The notes: a model not told the origin generated them from the sequence alone. A stretch of 64,000 bases of DNA from Pectinophora gossypiella (GCF_024362695.1 NC_065419.1:14942678-15006677); one strand, 5' to 3'; positions 1 to 8,974 are shown, numbered from the stretch's first letter. Translations and numbers: made by a program.

Positions 1-1
1 T

Positions 2-97
2 GTCATGGTGCAGGTCGTGTCGTATCGGGAGGTGAAGGTTTTGGCGGGAAGAAGAGAGGAATGGCGCTTACTCCACCGACAAGAGCGCAGCTCTTAA
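2..97 (+). pseudogene. C-terminal end of a LINE ORF (LINE-X)
   Basis: The window opens inside a reading frame that runs without a stop from base 2 to a TAA at 95-97 and contains VVSYREVK and EEWRLLHRQERSS. The same C-terminus, with VVSYREVK and a HR..RGS-type end, recurs at 10.5 kb, and its 3' UTR recurs at 25.4, 25.6 and 47.2 kb, so this is a repeated family and not a host gene. By resemblance it is the tail of a non-LTR retrotransposon polyprotein, after the reverse transcriptase. The upstream part lies outside the window. A short GA run follows at 101-113. Clade is not determined. Confidence 0.65.
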
Positions 98-231
98 ATA
101 GAGAGAGAGAGAGTTATACATGTATTTATTTATAGACATTTCTCGCATATCCCATTGCTTGAGATCATCAACCTTAAGTATATGAACTCGTCCCTTTTTT
201 TAAATTTATCCCATAGTGTCTTAATATACAA

Positions 232-423
232 TACCGAGGGGAATGATTCAGCTCACGATTCTACGTTAATATCAAGTGGAATCTCCTGCCTAAGTCATGG
301 AAATTTTAGTGTTTTTTTTTTTCAGTTCCATACTTTTGCGACGGAAAATCCACTTGATATCAACTAAGAATCACGGTCTGAATCATCCCTCAAAGTTTTC
401 GTTACGATGTCACTAACATCCTG
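232..423. mobile_element. MITE-P copy, left end truncated
   Basis: An inverted-repeat element. The left arm has GATTCAGCTCACGATTCT and a TATCAAGTGG core; the right arm is its complement, ending AACATCCTG before TA. It matches the complete copy at 26519-26746 but lacks the outer CAGGGTGTTAGTGAC on the left. Confidence 0.7.
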
Positions 424-1036
424 TAGAAACGCGCATACCTCACCAAGATAAGAGTGCTAAGAATATTCCCAGATACAAAATGTACCTACAGCTAGCATCT
501 TGGCATTCACGAATAGATTCACAAGAGTATTATAAACTTGATATAATATTATCCTAGAATGTAGCAGTAACGGTTAGTTGGAGTCTAGACAGCAACCAGA
601 CGCGCCTCACCTGATTTACAGCCGGCATGTTCCCAGGCGAGACATAGACCAAAATTCCTGCATTAATATTATTAGCGGTTAACTTTAATATTTGTTAACG
701 ACGGTCTCCTTGGTCGTCCTAAGTTTTTTTTTAATATATTTGTACGTTCTGTTGTTTGAAAATGACAGTTTTTCGTTCATAATAAAATCAGCTAACAATG
801 TTTTTGCTTTCTCGATATTTTTCACGTACGCGCTCTCAACAATATTTATTACTAGTATACTTGGCGGACGTTGTCCTGATTCACCATAGCGCCACTTACC
901 GGGTCCAACTGTGACACTAAAACACCCAAAGACTCACTGAAATGCACACAAAAAATAAATGAAAGTCGTTCGAGATTTCTTCAAATCCAACACAGGCCTA
1001 AGCCAATGATTGACGAATTTGTTTTCGTAATTAAAA
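424..1036. other. No gene or repeat recognised
   Basis: AT-rich DNA. Short open frames, such as the one at 692-889, have no family resemblance and I treat them as chance. Confidence 0.5.
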
Positions 1037-1152
1037 CACATAATAACGAGTTCTTACCGCGTTTAAAGTAGGAATATGAGACTCCCGATATTGCACTTGC
1101 AACAGTGTCAAAATATCGGGAGTCTCATATCCCTACTTGAAACGCGGTAAAA
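1037..1152. repeat. Repeat K, inverted dimer (hairpin)
   Basis: AAAACACATAATAACG is followed by TTCTTACCGCGTTTAAAG and GAGACTCCCGATATT, then a short spacer, then the reverse complement back to GAAACGCGGTAA. The arms are about 45 bp and nearly perfect. Repeat K recurs at 24.2, 36.4, 46.8, 47.3 and 63.7 kb. Its 3' end (reverse orientation) reads TTATTATGTGTTTTAATT. Confidence 0.75.
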
Positions 1153-1349
1153 ATAAAAAATAAAATTAAATGTTATCTTCAGGAATTAGCACCATCATAC
1201 CACTAAATTCACCTTTGCCACCAGGCCACCACTGAATTAGACGTTACGAATCTGAATGTTTAGCTCACAGATTATTGATAACACGTTTTCCAGAATTTGT
1301 ACCCGGATTTTAGCAATAGACTCGCGCTTAAACAGCTGGCGAGGAGTGG

Positions 1350-1405
1350 GTGTAATATACTATACATCTCTGCCTACCCCCTCGGGGATACAGGCGTGAT
1401 GCTGT
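1350..1405 (+). mobile_element. LINE 3' tail (CTCTGCCTACCCC type)
   Basis: CTCTGCCTACCCCCTCGGGG followed by ATACAGGCGTGATG. The same tail occurs at 6060-6107 (+), 10270-10325 (-), 39961-40010 (+) and 54026-54070 (+). Position and form are those of a 5'-truncated non-LTR retrotransposon 3' end. Confidence 0.6.
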
Positions 1406-1545
1406 TATAGTGTCGGTCTAGTTTGCAGCCATGAAAACACAAAAATTGAAAATTTTTGGAACTGTGGCAAACTATTCCAGTCTGTGACTTATATTGCGTT
1501 CAACTGTTTACGTATTATTACCCCCCCTTCTTTTTATTTAAAAGC

Positions 1546-1675
1546 TGCGCTCTTGTCTTGTCTTGGTGGAGTAATCGCCATTACTCCATAAATAGGGCGT
1601 GTAGAATGGTGGTTGCCCCAATCGCCTTCCGTTCCGCAGTACACCGACCAATTTTTCAATCGGTGATGTTCTAGC
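1546..1675 (-). mobile_element. LINE-X 3' end fragment
   Basis: The reverse complement contains the GACAAGAGCGCAGCT motif seen at the 3' end of LINE-X at base 80 and at 25660, with a short internal duplication of CTTGTCTTG. It abuts the hAT-type element that starts at 1739. Confidence 0.5.
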
Positions 1676-1730
1676 TAGAGTCTTACCAGAATCCATTTGC
1701 TCGGCTTCAAACCACTACTGATACCGCTGC

Positions 1731-1738
1731 TGCCCGGC
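1731..1738. repeat. Left 8-bp target duplication of the hAT element
   Basis: TGCCCGGC, identical to 4559-4566, directly outside the CAGTGTTC inverted ends. Confidence 0.85.
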
Positions 1739-1759
1739 CAGTGTTCGGAAAACCCATTT

Positions 1760-1880
1760 AAAAAGTTAACCGATATAAAAGGTTAACAGATTCAATCGGT
1801 ATCCTTTTATTACGGTAACACGTTAATCTGTTAACCTATTGAAACCTGTTAACACATATCAAGGGTTAACCTCGGTTTTA
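1760..1880. repeat. Left subterminal GTTAAC repeats of the hAT element
   Basis: AGTTAACC, GGTTAACAG, TGTTAACCT, TGTTAACAC and GGTTAACC are spaced by roughly 10-40 bp and mirrored at the right end (4380-4545). In hAT elements such subterminal motifs are usually transposase-binding sites; that role is inferred here. Confidence 0.7.
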
Positions 1881-2114
1881 TAGGTTATTACTAACGAAGA
1901 GTAAAATATTAAAACAAACTCAGCTGGAAAGAGAAAGATGGGTATAAACGGGAAACAAGCGTTTTTGAAGAATCGGCTATATTCGACAAAATTGAATGGA
2001 ATCGTTAAAAATCGACTAAAATCAGACGATAGCACAGTGACGGAGAACAAGCACCAGGGATGTCAGCGTTATCAGAACTTGTTATCAGAATCTTATGAAT
2101 CGTGTGAATTTGAC

Positions 2115-3030
2115 CCTTAAGTCCGTCTCAGAACGGGGTGACAACAACTTGGTTGAATTCAACGCTTCCAAAACCCAGGCATGTCTGTTCACCGCGAAAC
2201 GAATCTGGCTCCAATGTTTCGGAGTGTACCCATTAGTGATGTAACGAATATTAGCATTCGCGAAGATTTTTTGCAGATATTCGTATACGCATTCGCGAAT
2301 GTCTAAAAATTTACATTCGTTACACCATCACTAATATCCACGTCAATTACCAACTATCTCGAGCTCTATGGTATGGACCTAATTGCCAACCTAAACTTCG
2401 GCTGCTACACCGAGTCTATAACAAAATTGCAGCCAAAAATCAGACATCCTTTCTAAAGTCAGATGATACTTCCCCTCAGAGCAGTTGCTTGATCTGTACA
2501 CAGCACAGGTTCGTTGTTGTATGGAGTACTGTTGTCACCTTTGGCGAGGCTTTGCCAGCTCTCGGTTGGCCGCTCTCGACTTGGTGGAGCGTTGAGCATT
2601 AAAGCCCGTAGACAATGAGTCGTTAGTGAAGACTCGACTCCAAAATCTAAAACACAGACGAAGGGTAGCGGTTTTTTATAGGATACACTTCGGTGTGCGG
2701 TTCAGTGTGTGCAGGAACTTCATGAGTTAATTCCACCCACACTATTCCATCTTCAAACAACTAGTCGTCGGCAGACATTTCATGTTGTGCATATACCACC
2801 AATCCGCACTAAACGTTTTGCCTCTTCCTTTTTGATGCGAATAACAAAGGACTGGAACTGTCGTCTGCATTTCCAACTCGTTATAATTTGGCATTCTTCA
2901 AGGCTAGGGTGAATAGGCATTTACTAGGTAAGCGTGATTCACCCTAGACCAGATCGTCCTATACCACCAGGTGAGACTGACGCGGTTTTCAAACGCGGTC
3001 AAACGTGAGCCTATATTATTAATAAAAAAC
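2115..3030 (+). pseudogene. Decayed LINE fragment (jockey/I-like) inside the hAT element
   Basis: Broken frames encode pieces recognisable from moth LINEs: a TTTGG..FNASKTQACLFTAKR-like stretch near 2130-2200, a LLD..YTAQVR(S/C)CMEYCCHLW-like stretch near 2490-2540, and QELHELIPP through PPIRTKRFASSFL near 2710-2840, ending in a frame that stops after GKRDS near 2935. A 3' UTR ending AATAAAAAAC follows. Frameshifts and stops abound, so it is dead. The 5' truncation and preserved 3' end fit target-primed reverse transcription. It cannot serve as a transposase for its host element. Confidence 0.7.
2234..2333. mobile_element. Small hairpin MITE (TAGTGATG ends)
   Basis: TAGTGATG..TAACGAAT at the left is mirrored by ATTCGTTAC..CATCACTA at the right, with CATTCGCGAA motifs between. 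It interrupts the LINE fragment. The flanks GTACCCAT and ATATCCAC agree at only about half their positions, so an 8-bp target duplication is not secure. The TAGNGATG end resembles that of the second hAT-type element at 56753. Confidence 0.6.
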
Positions 3031-3039
3031 TGTCGATTT

Positions 3040-3225
3040 TAGTCGTTTCCAGGCGATTTTGTGGAATCCAGTCTAGTGGAGTGGATTCAAGTCATTTGTG
3101 TCAGTTTAAGTCCATTCAAGCTGATTGTGACGATTCTAGGTGCTTGTCAAATCCAGTCCATTTTAATCGATTCTAGTCGAATCCAGTCGATTCCTCGACA
3201 AAAAAATAGACTCGATTCAAGTCTT
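3040..3225. repeat. Degenerate GATTCNAGTC repeat block
   Basis: Repeated variants of GATTCTAGTCGA, GATTCAAGTC and AATCCAGTC with no fixed period. Lies inside the hAT element between the LINE remnant and the tandem array. Confidence 0.6.
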
Positions 3226-3464
3226 TAAATTAATATACGCATCATACAAAACCGTAACGTACCATACGCCTAAACCATGCGATACGGACTTCATCCTATG
3301 GCTACATATTAAGATGCATCCCAATTCCATCTCAGATCAGAGTAATATTCAAGATCACTCAAACAAGTGAGTTAGAGAGCGTTATTATATTGTCTAGATT
3401 CCATGACGACTACCTTCCGACTTCATACTAGTAACCACATCTTGCGTCATTTTAAAATGGAGTT

Positions 3465-4130
3465 CCTATAACCACCTGGTTACCATCAGATCTTTAATAC
3501 TAACCAGAGCTAGAATGCTCGTCAAGGCAAATTATTTTAACATCGAGTTTCTAAGTTGACAATACAAATGACCACCTGGTCATCATCACACCCTGAGTAT
3601 CAACCAGCAACAACCACCTAGAGTCAGAGTTCTCATCAAGACAAATCAAACAAACCCAAACTTAGAGGTCTTGCGTCATTTAAATTTCGAGTTCCTACTT
3701 TTTGGTTATCATCCAATCCTAAATACCAACCACCAATAAAGTTCTCATCAAGACAATTCAAACAAACCCAAACTCGAAGGTTACGCGTTATTTTAATATC
3801 GATTTCCTAACTTATGACCACCTGGTCATCATCAGACGCTGAATACCAACCACCAAAGCCAAGTATAGCTAGAAGGCTCATCAAGACAAATCAAACACGC
3901 CCAAACTCGGAGGTCTAGCGTTATTTTAATATCGAGCTCCTATCCTTATAACCACCTGGTTATCATCACACCCTGAGTATCAACCACCAACAACCACCTA
4001 GGGTCAGAGTGTTCATCAAGACAAGTCAAACAAACTCAAACTCGGCGATCTTGCGTCATTTTTTTTGTCGAGTATATATAATAATATAATATAACCTGGT
4101 CATCATCAGACCCTGGATCCTTCCGTCATG
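3465..4130. repeat. Tandem array, about 100-146 bp unit, six copies
   Basis: A marker, ACCACCTGGTYATCATCA or a close variant, recurs near 3472, 3571, 3703, 3821, 3951 and 4097. Between markers each unit has GAGTATCAACCACCAA, TCTCATCAAGACAA and TCAAACAAACCCAAACTC, then TTGCGTCATTTTAA and a TCGAGTTCCTA. Unit length varies by internal deletion. I see no copy of this array elsewhere in the window. Confidence 0.75.
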
Positions 4131-4379
4131 TCTACAAATCTTCTCGTAATTATCACCTATCAAACAAAAAAAAAACGTAACCAAATCGGATCATGCGTTC
4201 TGCAACTACGTTACGACCTTTCCGCGTAGCGTCGCTGGTTAAAAAGTAAACGTCGAAATAGTAAAAAACAAAGCGCGTGGAACGATTAAACGACGCCGAC
4301 AAGTGCCTGCAGGTTGCTTGGCGCAGCGTTGCCAGCATTCGTTTCGCACGACGGAATGGCAACATGCAAAATAACCGTT

Positions 4380-4545
4380 TATAAAGCGGTTAACCTATCA
4401 TTCCTGTTAACCTTTAATTTCTGTTAACAGTGTTCGCATTAACCCCTTTGATAAAGAATACCGAAATGTTTCGGTATACGCCTGTACTGTTAACACATAT
4501 TTTATTTCGGTTAATAACCGAATTATTTCTGTTATTAACCCTAAC
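4380..4545. repeat. Right subterminal GTTAAC repeats of the hAT element
   Basis: GGTTAACC, TGTTAACC, TGTTAACAG, TGTTAACAC and GGTTAATAACC cluster just inside the right terminal inverted repeat, matching the left cluster at 1760-1880. Confidence 0.7.
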
Positions 4546-4558
4546 CGGAGGAACACTG

Positions 4559-4566
4559 TGCCCGGC
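4559..4566. repeat. Right 8-bp target duplication of the hAT element
   Basis: TGCCCGGC, identical to 1731-1738. Confidence 0.85.
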
Positions 4567-4636
4567 ATCAGGGGTGCGCTTTTGAAGTAGCGGCGCCTAC
4601 TCTCTACGTCATAAGATTGTCATAGAACCTAAGTAG

Positions 4637-4930
4637 CATTTTATAGAATAGAATAGAAATAGTTTATTATGCAAGGACGCTACACACACAAAAAAGACAA
4701 CAACATCATATGAAATTTCCACTAAAACAATTAAAAAAAAGTAAGACGGATGTTAGTCGAAATGATCATAAGGTGGTGGTGGACGTCCTGAGATAAAAGG
4801 GCCTCACTCAGCACAAGTCGCGGCGTGAACCACGACGCTGATATTATGTGGACCCTATTGGGTGACGCACGAACATCGTGTTCCATAAACATGTGTTAAT
4901 GGTGTACATACATTATAATATAATACCAAA
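4637..4930 (-). mobile_element. LINE 3' UTR, reverse orientation (type U)
   Basis: Begins with AGAATAGAAATAGTTTATTA and contains GGGCCTCACTCAGCACAAG, CGGCGTGAACCACGACGCTG and TGTGGACCCT. Homologous to 19077-19420 and 30201-30363, with a partial relative at 13093-13290. Coding sequence is not retained. Confidence 0.6.
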
Positions 4931-5575
4931 TTACTTTAATAGAAATAGTGTACATAAACAAATATTACTAAATTACTAAATTTTATAGGTTAGCCCGTCC
5001 CAGTGAGCTACCCACTACGTTCTGCTAATCCTGTCGCCGTTTGGTCGGGGGATTATTATCCCGAGGATCGTTAAAGCATGATGATGTACTTATTATCATT
5101 TTACCTATCTATTTACAGATAAAATGTAACCCACGGTTCGTCTGTATGTCTCACGCTCGTGTGCTTATAGTACCCTCACCGTCATCGCCTGGTTTTATGT
5201 CCATAAATGCGCAATCGAATGACGTCAAACACATCTAAGTTCACTTTGCGCATTCCTTACATAACCTTACTTATTCCATCCGCAGCCAAAAGCCGTGACC
5301 GTGGCACACATTGCTCTGAATCTTTCTACAGGCACTCGTAATGGCCTGACAACCATTAGAGTTGGCACGGGCCATCCCCAACCCAAGGTGAATGCCTCGT
5401 GTCTAGACGGCCGGCGCCGCGGCGTACGACCAGCAGACATTTACTCCCATTCAATGAGATTTAGATTTAAAACGTTCTGTAAAATTCCTTGGGGATTAAA
5501 TTCCTTTACATTTCATTTAAAAACGAAAGTTGTGGGCAAATTGAAACGTCCGTACTGATTTATAGTAACGAATAC
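4931..5575. other. No gene recognised
   Basis: Short open frames at 5041-5238 and 5295-5558 have no recognisable motif. A GC-rich patch (CGGCCGGCGCCGCGG) lies near 5410. Confidence 0.45.
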
Positions 5576-5579
5576 ATTG

Positions 5580-5740
5580 CGAGGGTGCGGGTGACTCCGC
5601 TCCGCATCAATTCGCCGGGCGCTAAGCTAGATTTACCTCACCCCCTCTGGGTCCTACTCTAAATGGCTGTAATCCGCTATGGAGTAAGGGAGAGCGCGCG
5701 CGGACTATCTGCTTCACTCGCACACAGTAAGGAGACACGA
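5580..5740. repeat. Repeat G copy
   Basis: CTAGATTTACCTCACCCCCT and GAGCGCGCGCGGACT..CTCGC motifs. This family recurs at 12425-12650, 31865-31965, 57895-58040, 59580-59620, 60118-60270 and 63467-63625. It has no coding content and no clear terminal repeats, and I cannot assign it to a class. Confidence 0.6.
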
Positions 5741-5754
5741 TCATCATATCCCTA

Positions 5755-5992
5755 GCATTATTATCACATTTCTCACAGGGTCCGCTTACGTAACCTGAAG
5801 ATTTGTCAGTCAATGTGGGTTACCACACGATGTTTTCCGTCAGTGCTGAGCATGTGATAATAATTTATGATCCAAACATGAATTCTTAAACAAATTCGAG
5901 AATCACTGATATAGGCCTGTGTTGGATTCAAACCTGTGACATCAAAGTAAGAGGCAAGCGTTCTACCAACTGGGCTACCACGGCTCAGGCGG
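5755..5992 (-). mobile_element. SINE-B copy, internally deleted
   Basis: Reads in reverse as a tRNA-like head (GGTAGCCCAGTTGGTAGAAC, then TTTGATGTCACAGGTTTGAA) followed by a body with ATGTTTGGATCATAAATTA. It sits inside repeat G: G sequence with ACACGAT lies before it and resumes as GTACACGATAAG after it, an approximate target duplication. Confidence 0.7.
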
Positions 5993-6059
5993 TACACGAT
6001 AAGAATGAGATTTTTGTATGGAGTACCCGGGGTGTGCCGAGGCGAGGAGAAGGCGTACA

Positions 6060-6107
6060 TTATACTATACATCTCTGCCTACCCCCTCGGGTATACAGGC
6101 GTGATGT
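6060..6107 (+). mobile_element. LINE 3' tail (CTCTGCCTACCCC type)
   Basis: Near-identical to 1350-1405, ending GTATACAGGCGTGATG. Confidence 0.55.
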
Positions 6108-6235
6108 TAAGTTATGTGTTGAAAAGCTTAGCCTTTATACCTTAAAGCTCATTACCTTGACAAAGTATATTGTCTATAGCACACACTACAGCGCATGAGC
6201 ACTCACCATCAATATCCCTCACACTTAGCTTCTTA

Positions 6236-7042
6236 GGGCTCCCACACATAAACACGATACGCCGTCGCGTCGTGGAAAGCTACAAGACGTCGTAACGTGT
6301 CTATGCACGATACGACGTCGTGACGTTAGAATCACACGATGCAATCCTGCGCAGTTGTTATTAGAAATACAAAGATGACGGATGATGAAATAGGTGGATC
6401 CAGTATCTTCTGAGTCTGTCTTCTTTCTCGTTTTCTTATTAACAGAAGAAGCAAAATGCGTCTAATTCCATTTCCATTTTTCGGAATTAACTAACATCAA
6501 CCCAACTGTATCGACGGCATCGTGCCGTGGTTGGCACGTTACGATGTCGTGTTATTTTACGATGCTCATCGTAGATTTCCACGACGCGACGTCGTATCGT
6601 GAATTCAAATTCAAATTCAAAAATATCTTTATTCAGTAGGTAACATAGTTACACTTTGAATCGTCAATTTTTACATAACGAACGTCTCATCCGCCTAAAA
6701 CTACTGCAGCTTCTTACAACCTGTATAGCCGGGGAAAAGAAGCTGCAAGAAAAACCTCGGCACAGGGCCCTAGACGTTCTTTAAAAAAATAAACATAAAA
6801 TATTGGTATACAATTGAGTAATTTAGCTGCCTAATATCAGTTCTCAGACAGTTAATCCCAGGCATTCATATCTTCTAAATAATCAGTAACTTTATAATAA
6901 CCTTTTTTGTAAAGTTTTTGTTTAACTATTGTCTTAAAACAGTTGAAAGGCAAATTCTGAATGTCAATGGGAATCTTATTGTAAAAACGACGCCACATTG
7001 TTGTATGACGCGACATAGTATCGTGTTTATGTGTGGCAGCCC
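6236..7042. mobile_element. PIF/Harbinger-like MITE, split by a LINE end
   Basis: The left end is GGGCTCCCACACATAAACAC and the right end is the complement of GGGCTGCCACACATAAACAC. The flanking trinucleotide TTA is duplicated at 6233-6235 and 7043-7045. A 3-bp TTA/TAA target duplication is typical of PIF/Harbinger elements. The interior is rich in ACGTCGT and ACGACGT motifs and encodes nothing recognisable. Confidence 0.75.
6602..7003 (-). pseudogene. LINE-CR C-terminus and 3' UTR inside the MITE
   Basis: In reverse it encodes FYNKIPIDIQNLPFNCFK, then LYKKGYYKVTDYLEDMNAWD and a stop, the typical end of CR1-like LINE ORF2. The 3' UTR holds AAAGAACGTCTAGGGCCCTG and CCGGCTATACAGG and ends in a TTTGAATTTGAATT tail. 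Related copies are at 21113, 31293, 51990 and 53313. Flanking MITE sequence GACGCGACGTCGTATCGTG is nearly repeated as GACGCGACATAGTATCGTG (16 of 19 bases), either an aged target duplication or MITE self-similarity. The element is 5' truncated. Confidence 0.8.
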
Positions 7043-7045
7043 TTA

Positions 7046-7623
7046 CGGCGATCATTCTAGAGTTTCTAGGCACTTAAGGAATGATGACATGAACGAAGGA
7101 AGACATTATGATGCAGACTTGCCTCATTATTTACCAGTAGTCTTGTAACAACACAGCTGGTTGAATGATGGCTCCATTTCGTATATTGCCATGTGTGCTG
7201 CGAGATAAAACGTATGTAAAGATAATCGCATCAGGCGATAGATCGTGCTGGTACCTGCTGTTATGTGACATTGGCGAGATGTCTGTATCAAAAAATATTT
7301 AAAAACAATATTTTTGACTCTATAGTAGCCTAAATTATATGTAATTTTGGACTGGTTTTTGGATATCTATTTCTAATTATCTTGAGCTATCGACATCAGT
7401 CTTATCCTACGTGCAGAGCGATGACGACCTTCCATCTCATCTCATTTTTGACTAATTTTCATTATTTTTTAATATCACTGTGGTCCTGTGTGTCATCGGC
7501 TTGCTCCTCAAACGGAGAACGGTGGTATCCCAGGTACCGGACTTGCACCAATCACACATTTGACTCATCTCTCTAGCACTATATATTTTTGTAATTTTAT
7601 AAGTAAATAAATATATTGGTATT
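7046..7623. other. No gene or repeat recognised
   Basis: Apparently unique AT-rich sequence. Short open frames only. Confidence 0.45.
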
Positions 7624-7633
7624 ATAAGTCACA

Positions 7634-7965
7634 CGGCGGCCTCCGTGGTCCAGTGGTTGAGCGATGTGCTCACGATCCGGAGGTCCCGGGTTCGATTCCC
7701 GGTGGGGACAAATCACAAAAATCACTTTGTGATCCCTAGTTTGGTTAGGACATTACAGGCTGATCACCTGATTGTCCAAAAAATAAGATGATCCGTGCTT
7801 CGGAAGGCACGTTAAGCCGTTGGTCCCGGTTACTACTTACTTACTGATGTAAGTACGTAGTTGTTACATGAGTCATGTCAGGGGCCTTGGGCGGCTCAAT
7901 AATAACCCTGACACCAGGGTTGATGGGGTTGGTATATCACCTCACAACCCACACGATAGAAGAAG
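7634..7965 (+). mobile_element. SINE-A, full length with target duplication
   Basis: The tRNA-like head has an A-box (TGGTCCAGTGGTTGAGCG) and a B-box (GGTTCGATTCC). The shared central module follows (GTGCTTCGGAAGGCACGTTA), then a body (TGTCAGGGGCCTTGGGCGGC) and an AGAAGAAG tail. Flanks duplicate ATAAGTCACA at 7624-7633 and 7966-7975. This is the best reference copy in the window. The A and B boxes imply RNA polymerase III transcription. It encodes no protein. Confidence 0.9.
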
Positions 7966-7975
7966 ATAAGTCACA

Positions 7976-8499
7976 AACAGAAGATTCTTGAGCACTGAAA
8001 CGTCAGTAGATACGTAATCTTAGTTGCGAAAGTTGTTCTATTAAACTTTGTTCGCACAACAGGCGCTTCTGTTTGTTCAGACCTTTATAGTGAAATTTGA
8101 ATTAAACGCACATTTTGCAATATTTAATCCTACATAAGCCTAAACAAAGTGCCATAGCTTGTACAATGACCTACCAAATATACAAACTTATACACGAAAA
8201 GCGAGAATATATTCTGAAAACCCTAATTTAGTTACAATTTATGTGTGTGTCTAATAACATTAAAATTATGCTAAAATGTAATGAAAGTTGTGTTTTATTG
8301 TTGTCTGCGAATTGAAGATAACAGTTTGAAGCTTGTTTCCAAATTAAACTTCGTATGTAAATGTTTTCTACAAAATCTTTAATGAAATATAATTGTTTAT
8401 TATAATAATTGTTGGAAACTTGAAATAATGGTAATAGATATTTTATAAGAGGCATGTAAAGAGCTTAAAATATCGTAATGAGCTATTATTCTGACAAAA
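7976..8499. other. No gene recognised
   Basis: AT-rich, apparently unique DNA. An open frame at 8228-8455 has no recognised domain. Confidence 0.45.
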
Positions 8500-8507
8500 T
8501 GTATCGA

Positions 8508-8680
8508 ATTGAAGACAATGGGTCCGAGGATGCTTAGTTGGTCACGAACCTCGACTCGCCTCGGGCGTCTGATAGGATTATATTTGAAAGAATTTATCGA
8601 CTCTAATGGGCATCGCTATCGAGCGATAAGCGCTGAATTAACCACGCCGGCGGGGCTGGTATCGGTATTTGTCTTCGGGT
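8508..8680. repeat. Repeat H copy
   Basis: CGAACCTCGACTCGCCTCGG, TATTTGAAAGAATT, TCGAGCGATAAGCGCTGA and ACCACGCCGGCGGGG. A longer copy is at 42630-42890. The sequence is GC-rich against its surroundings, has no reading frame, and its class is unknown. Confidence 0.6.
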
Positions 8681-8683
8681 ATC

Positions 8684-8972
8684 ATTATCATCAGCCCATT
8701 AACGTCCCCACTGCTGGGGCACGGGCCTTCTCTATGGATGGATAGGGAGATCGGGCCTTAAACCATCACGCGGGCCCAGTGCGGATTGATGGTTAATAAC
8801 GACTGCTAATGCAACCGGGACCAACGGCTTAACGTGCCTTCCGAAGCACGGAGGAGCTCGAGATAAAAACTTATTTTTGTGGTCACCCATCCTGTGACTG
8901 GCTTTTGCGAAAGTTGCTTAACTTCAACAATCGCGGCTCGAGCGCGTTTACCGCTGCGCCACCGAGCTCCTC
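8684..8972 (-). mobile_element. SINE-D (tRNA/5S chimera)
   Basis: In reverse orientation a tRNA-like start (GGTGGCGCAGCGGTAAACGC) leads into GAAGTTAAGCAACTTTCGC and GGATGGGTGACCAC. These are the internal-promoter words of 5S rRNA (GTTAAGCAAC..GGATGGGTGACC). The shared SINE module CCGTGCTTCGGAAGGCACGT follows, with a tail ending CAGCAGTGGGGACG and GATGATAATG. Other copies are at 37484 and 38650. Confidence 0.85.
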
Positions 8973-8974
8973 AG

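Larger units (their letters stand above)
1739..4558. mobile_element. hAT-type DNA transposon, non-autonomous, 2.8 kb
   Basis: The left end is CAGTGTTCGG and the right end is the complement of CAGTGTTCCTCCGG. The element is flanked by a perfect 8-bp direct repeat, TGCCCGGC, at 1731-1738 and 4559-4566. An 8-bp duplication with CAGTG-type ends is the hallmark of the hAT superfamily. Both ends carry clustered subterminal GTTAAC motifs. No open frame inside exceeds about 90 codons and none resembles a hAT transposase, so it must move with a transposase from elsewhere. It contains a LINE fragment (2115-3030), a small hairpin (2234-2333), a degenerate GATTC repeat block and a tandem array. The intact target duplication suggests insertion is not ancient, although the cargo is decayed. 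Confidence 0.85.

Noticed and set aside
1739..4558. hAT transposase gene
   Set aside because: All frames are short and the longest readable protein segments match a LINE, not a transposase.
7634..7710. tRNA gene at the start of SINE-A (and similar heads elsewhere)
   Set aside because: A-box and B-box are present but no acceptor stem closes and the sequence continues into the SINE body; the same head recurs many times.
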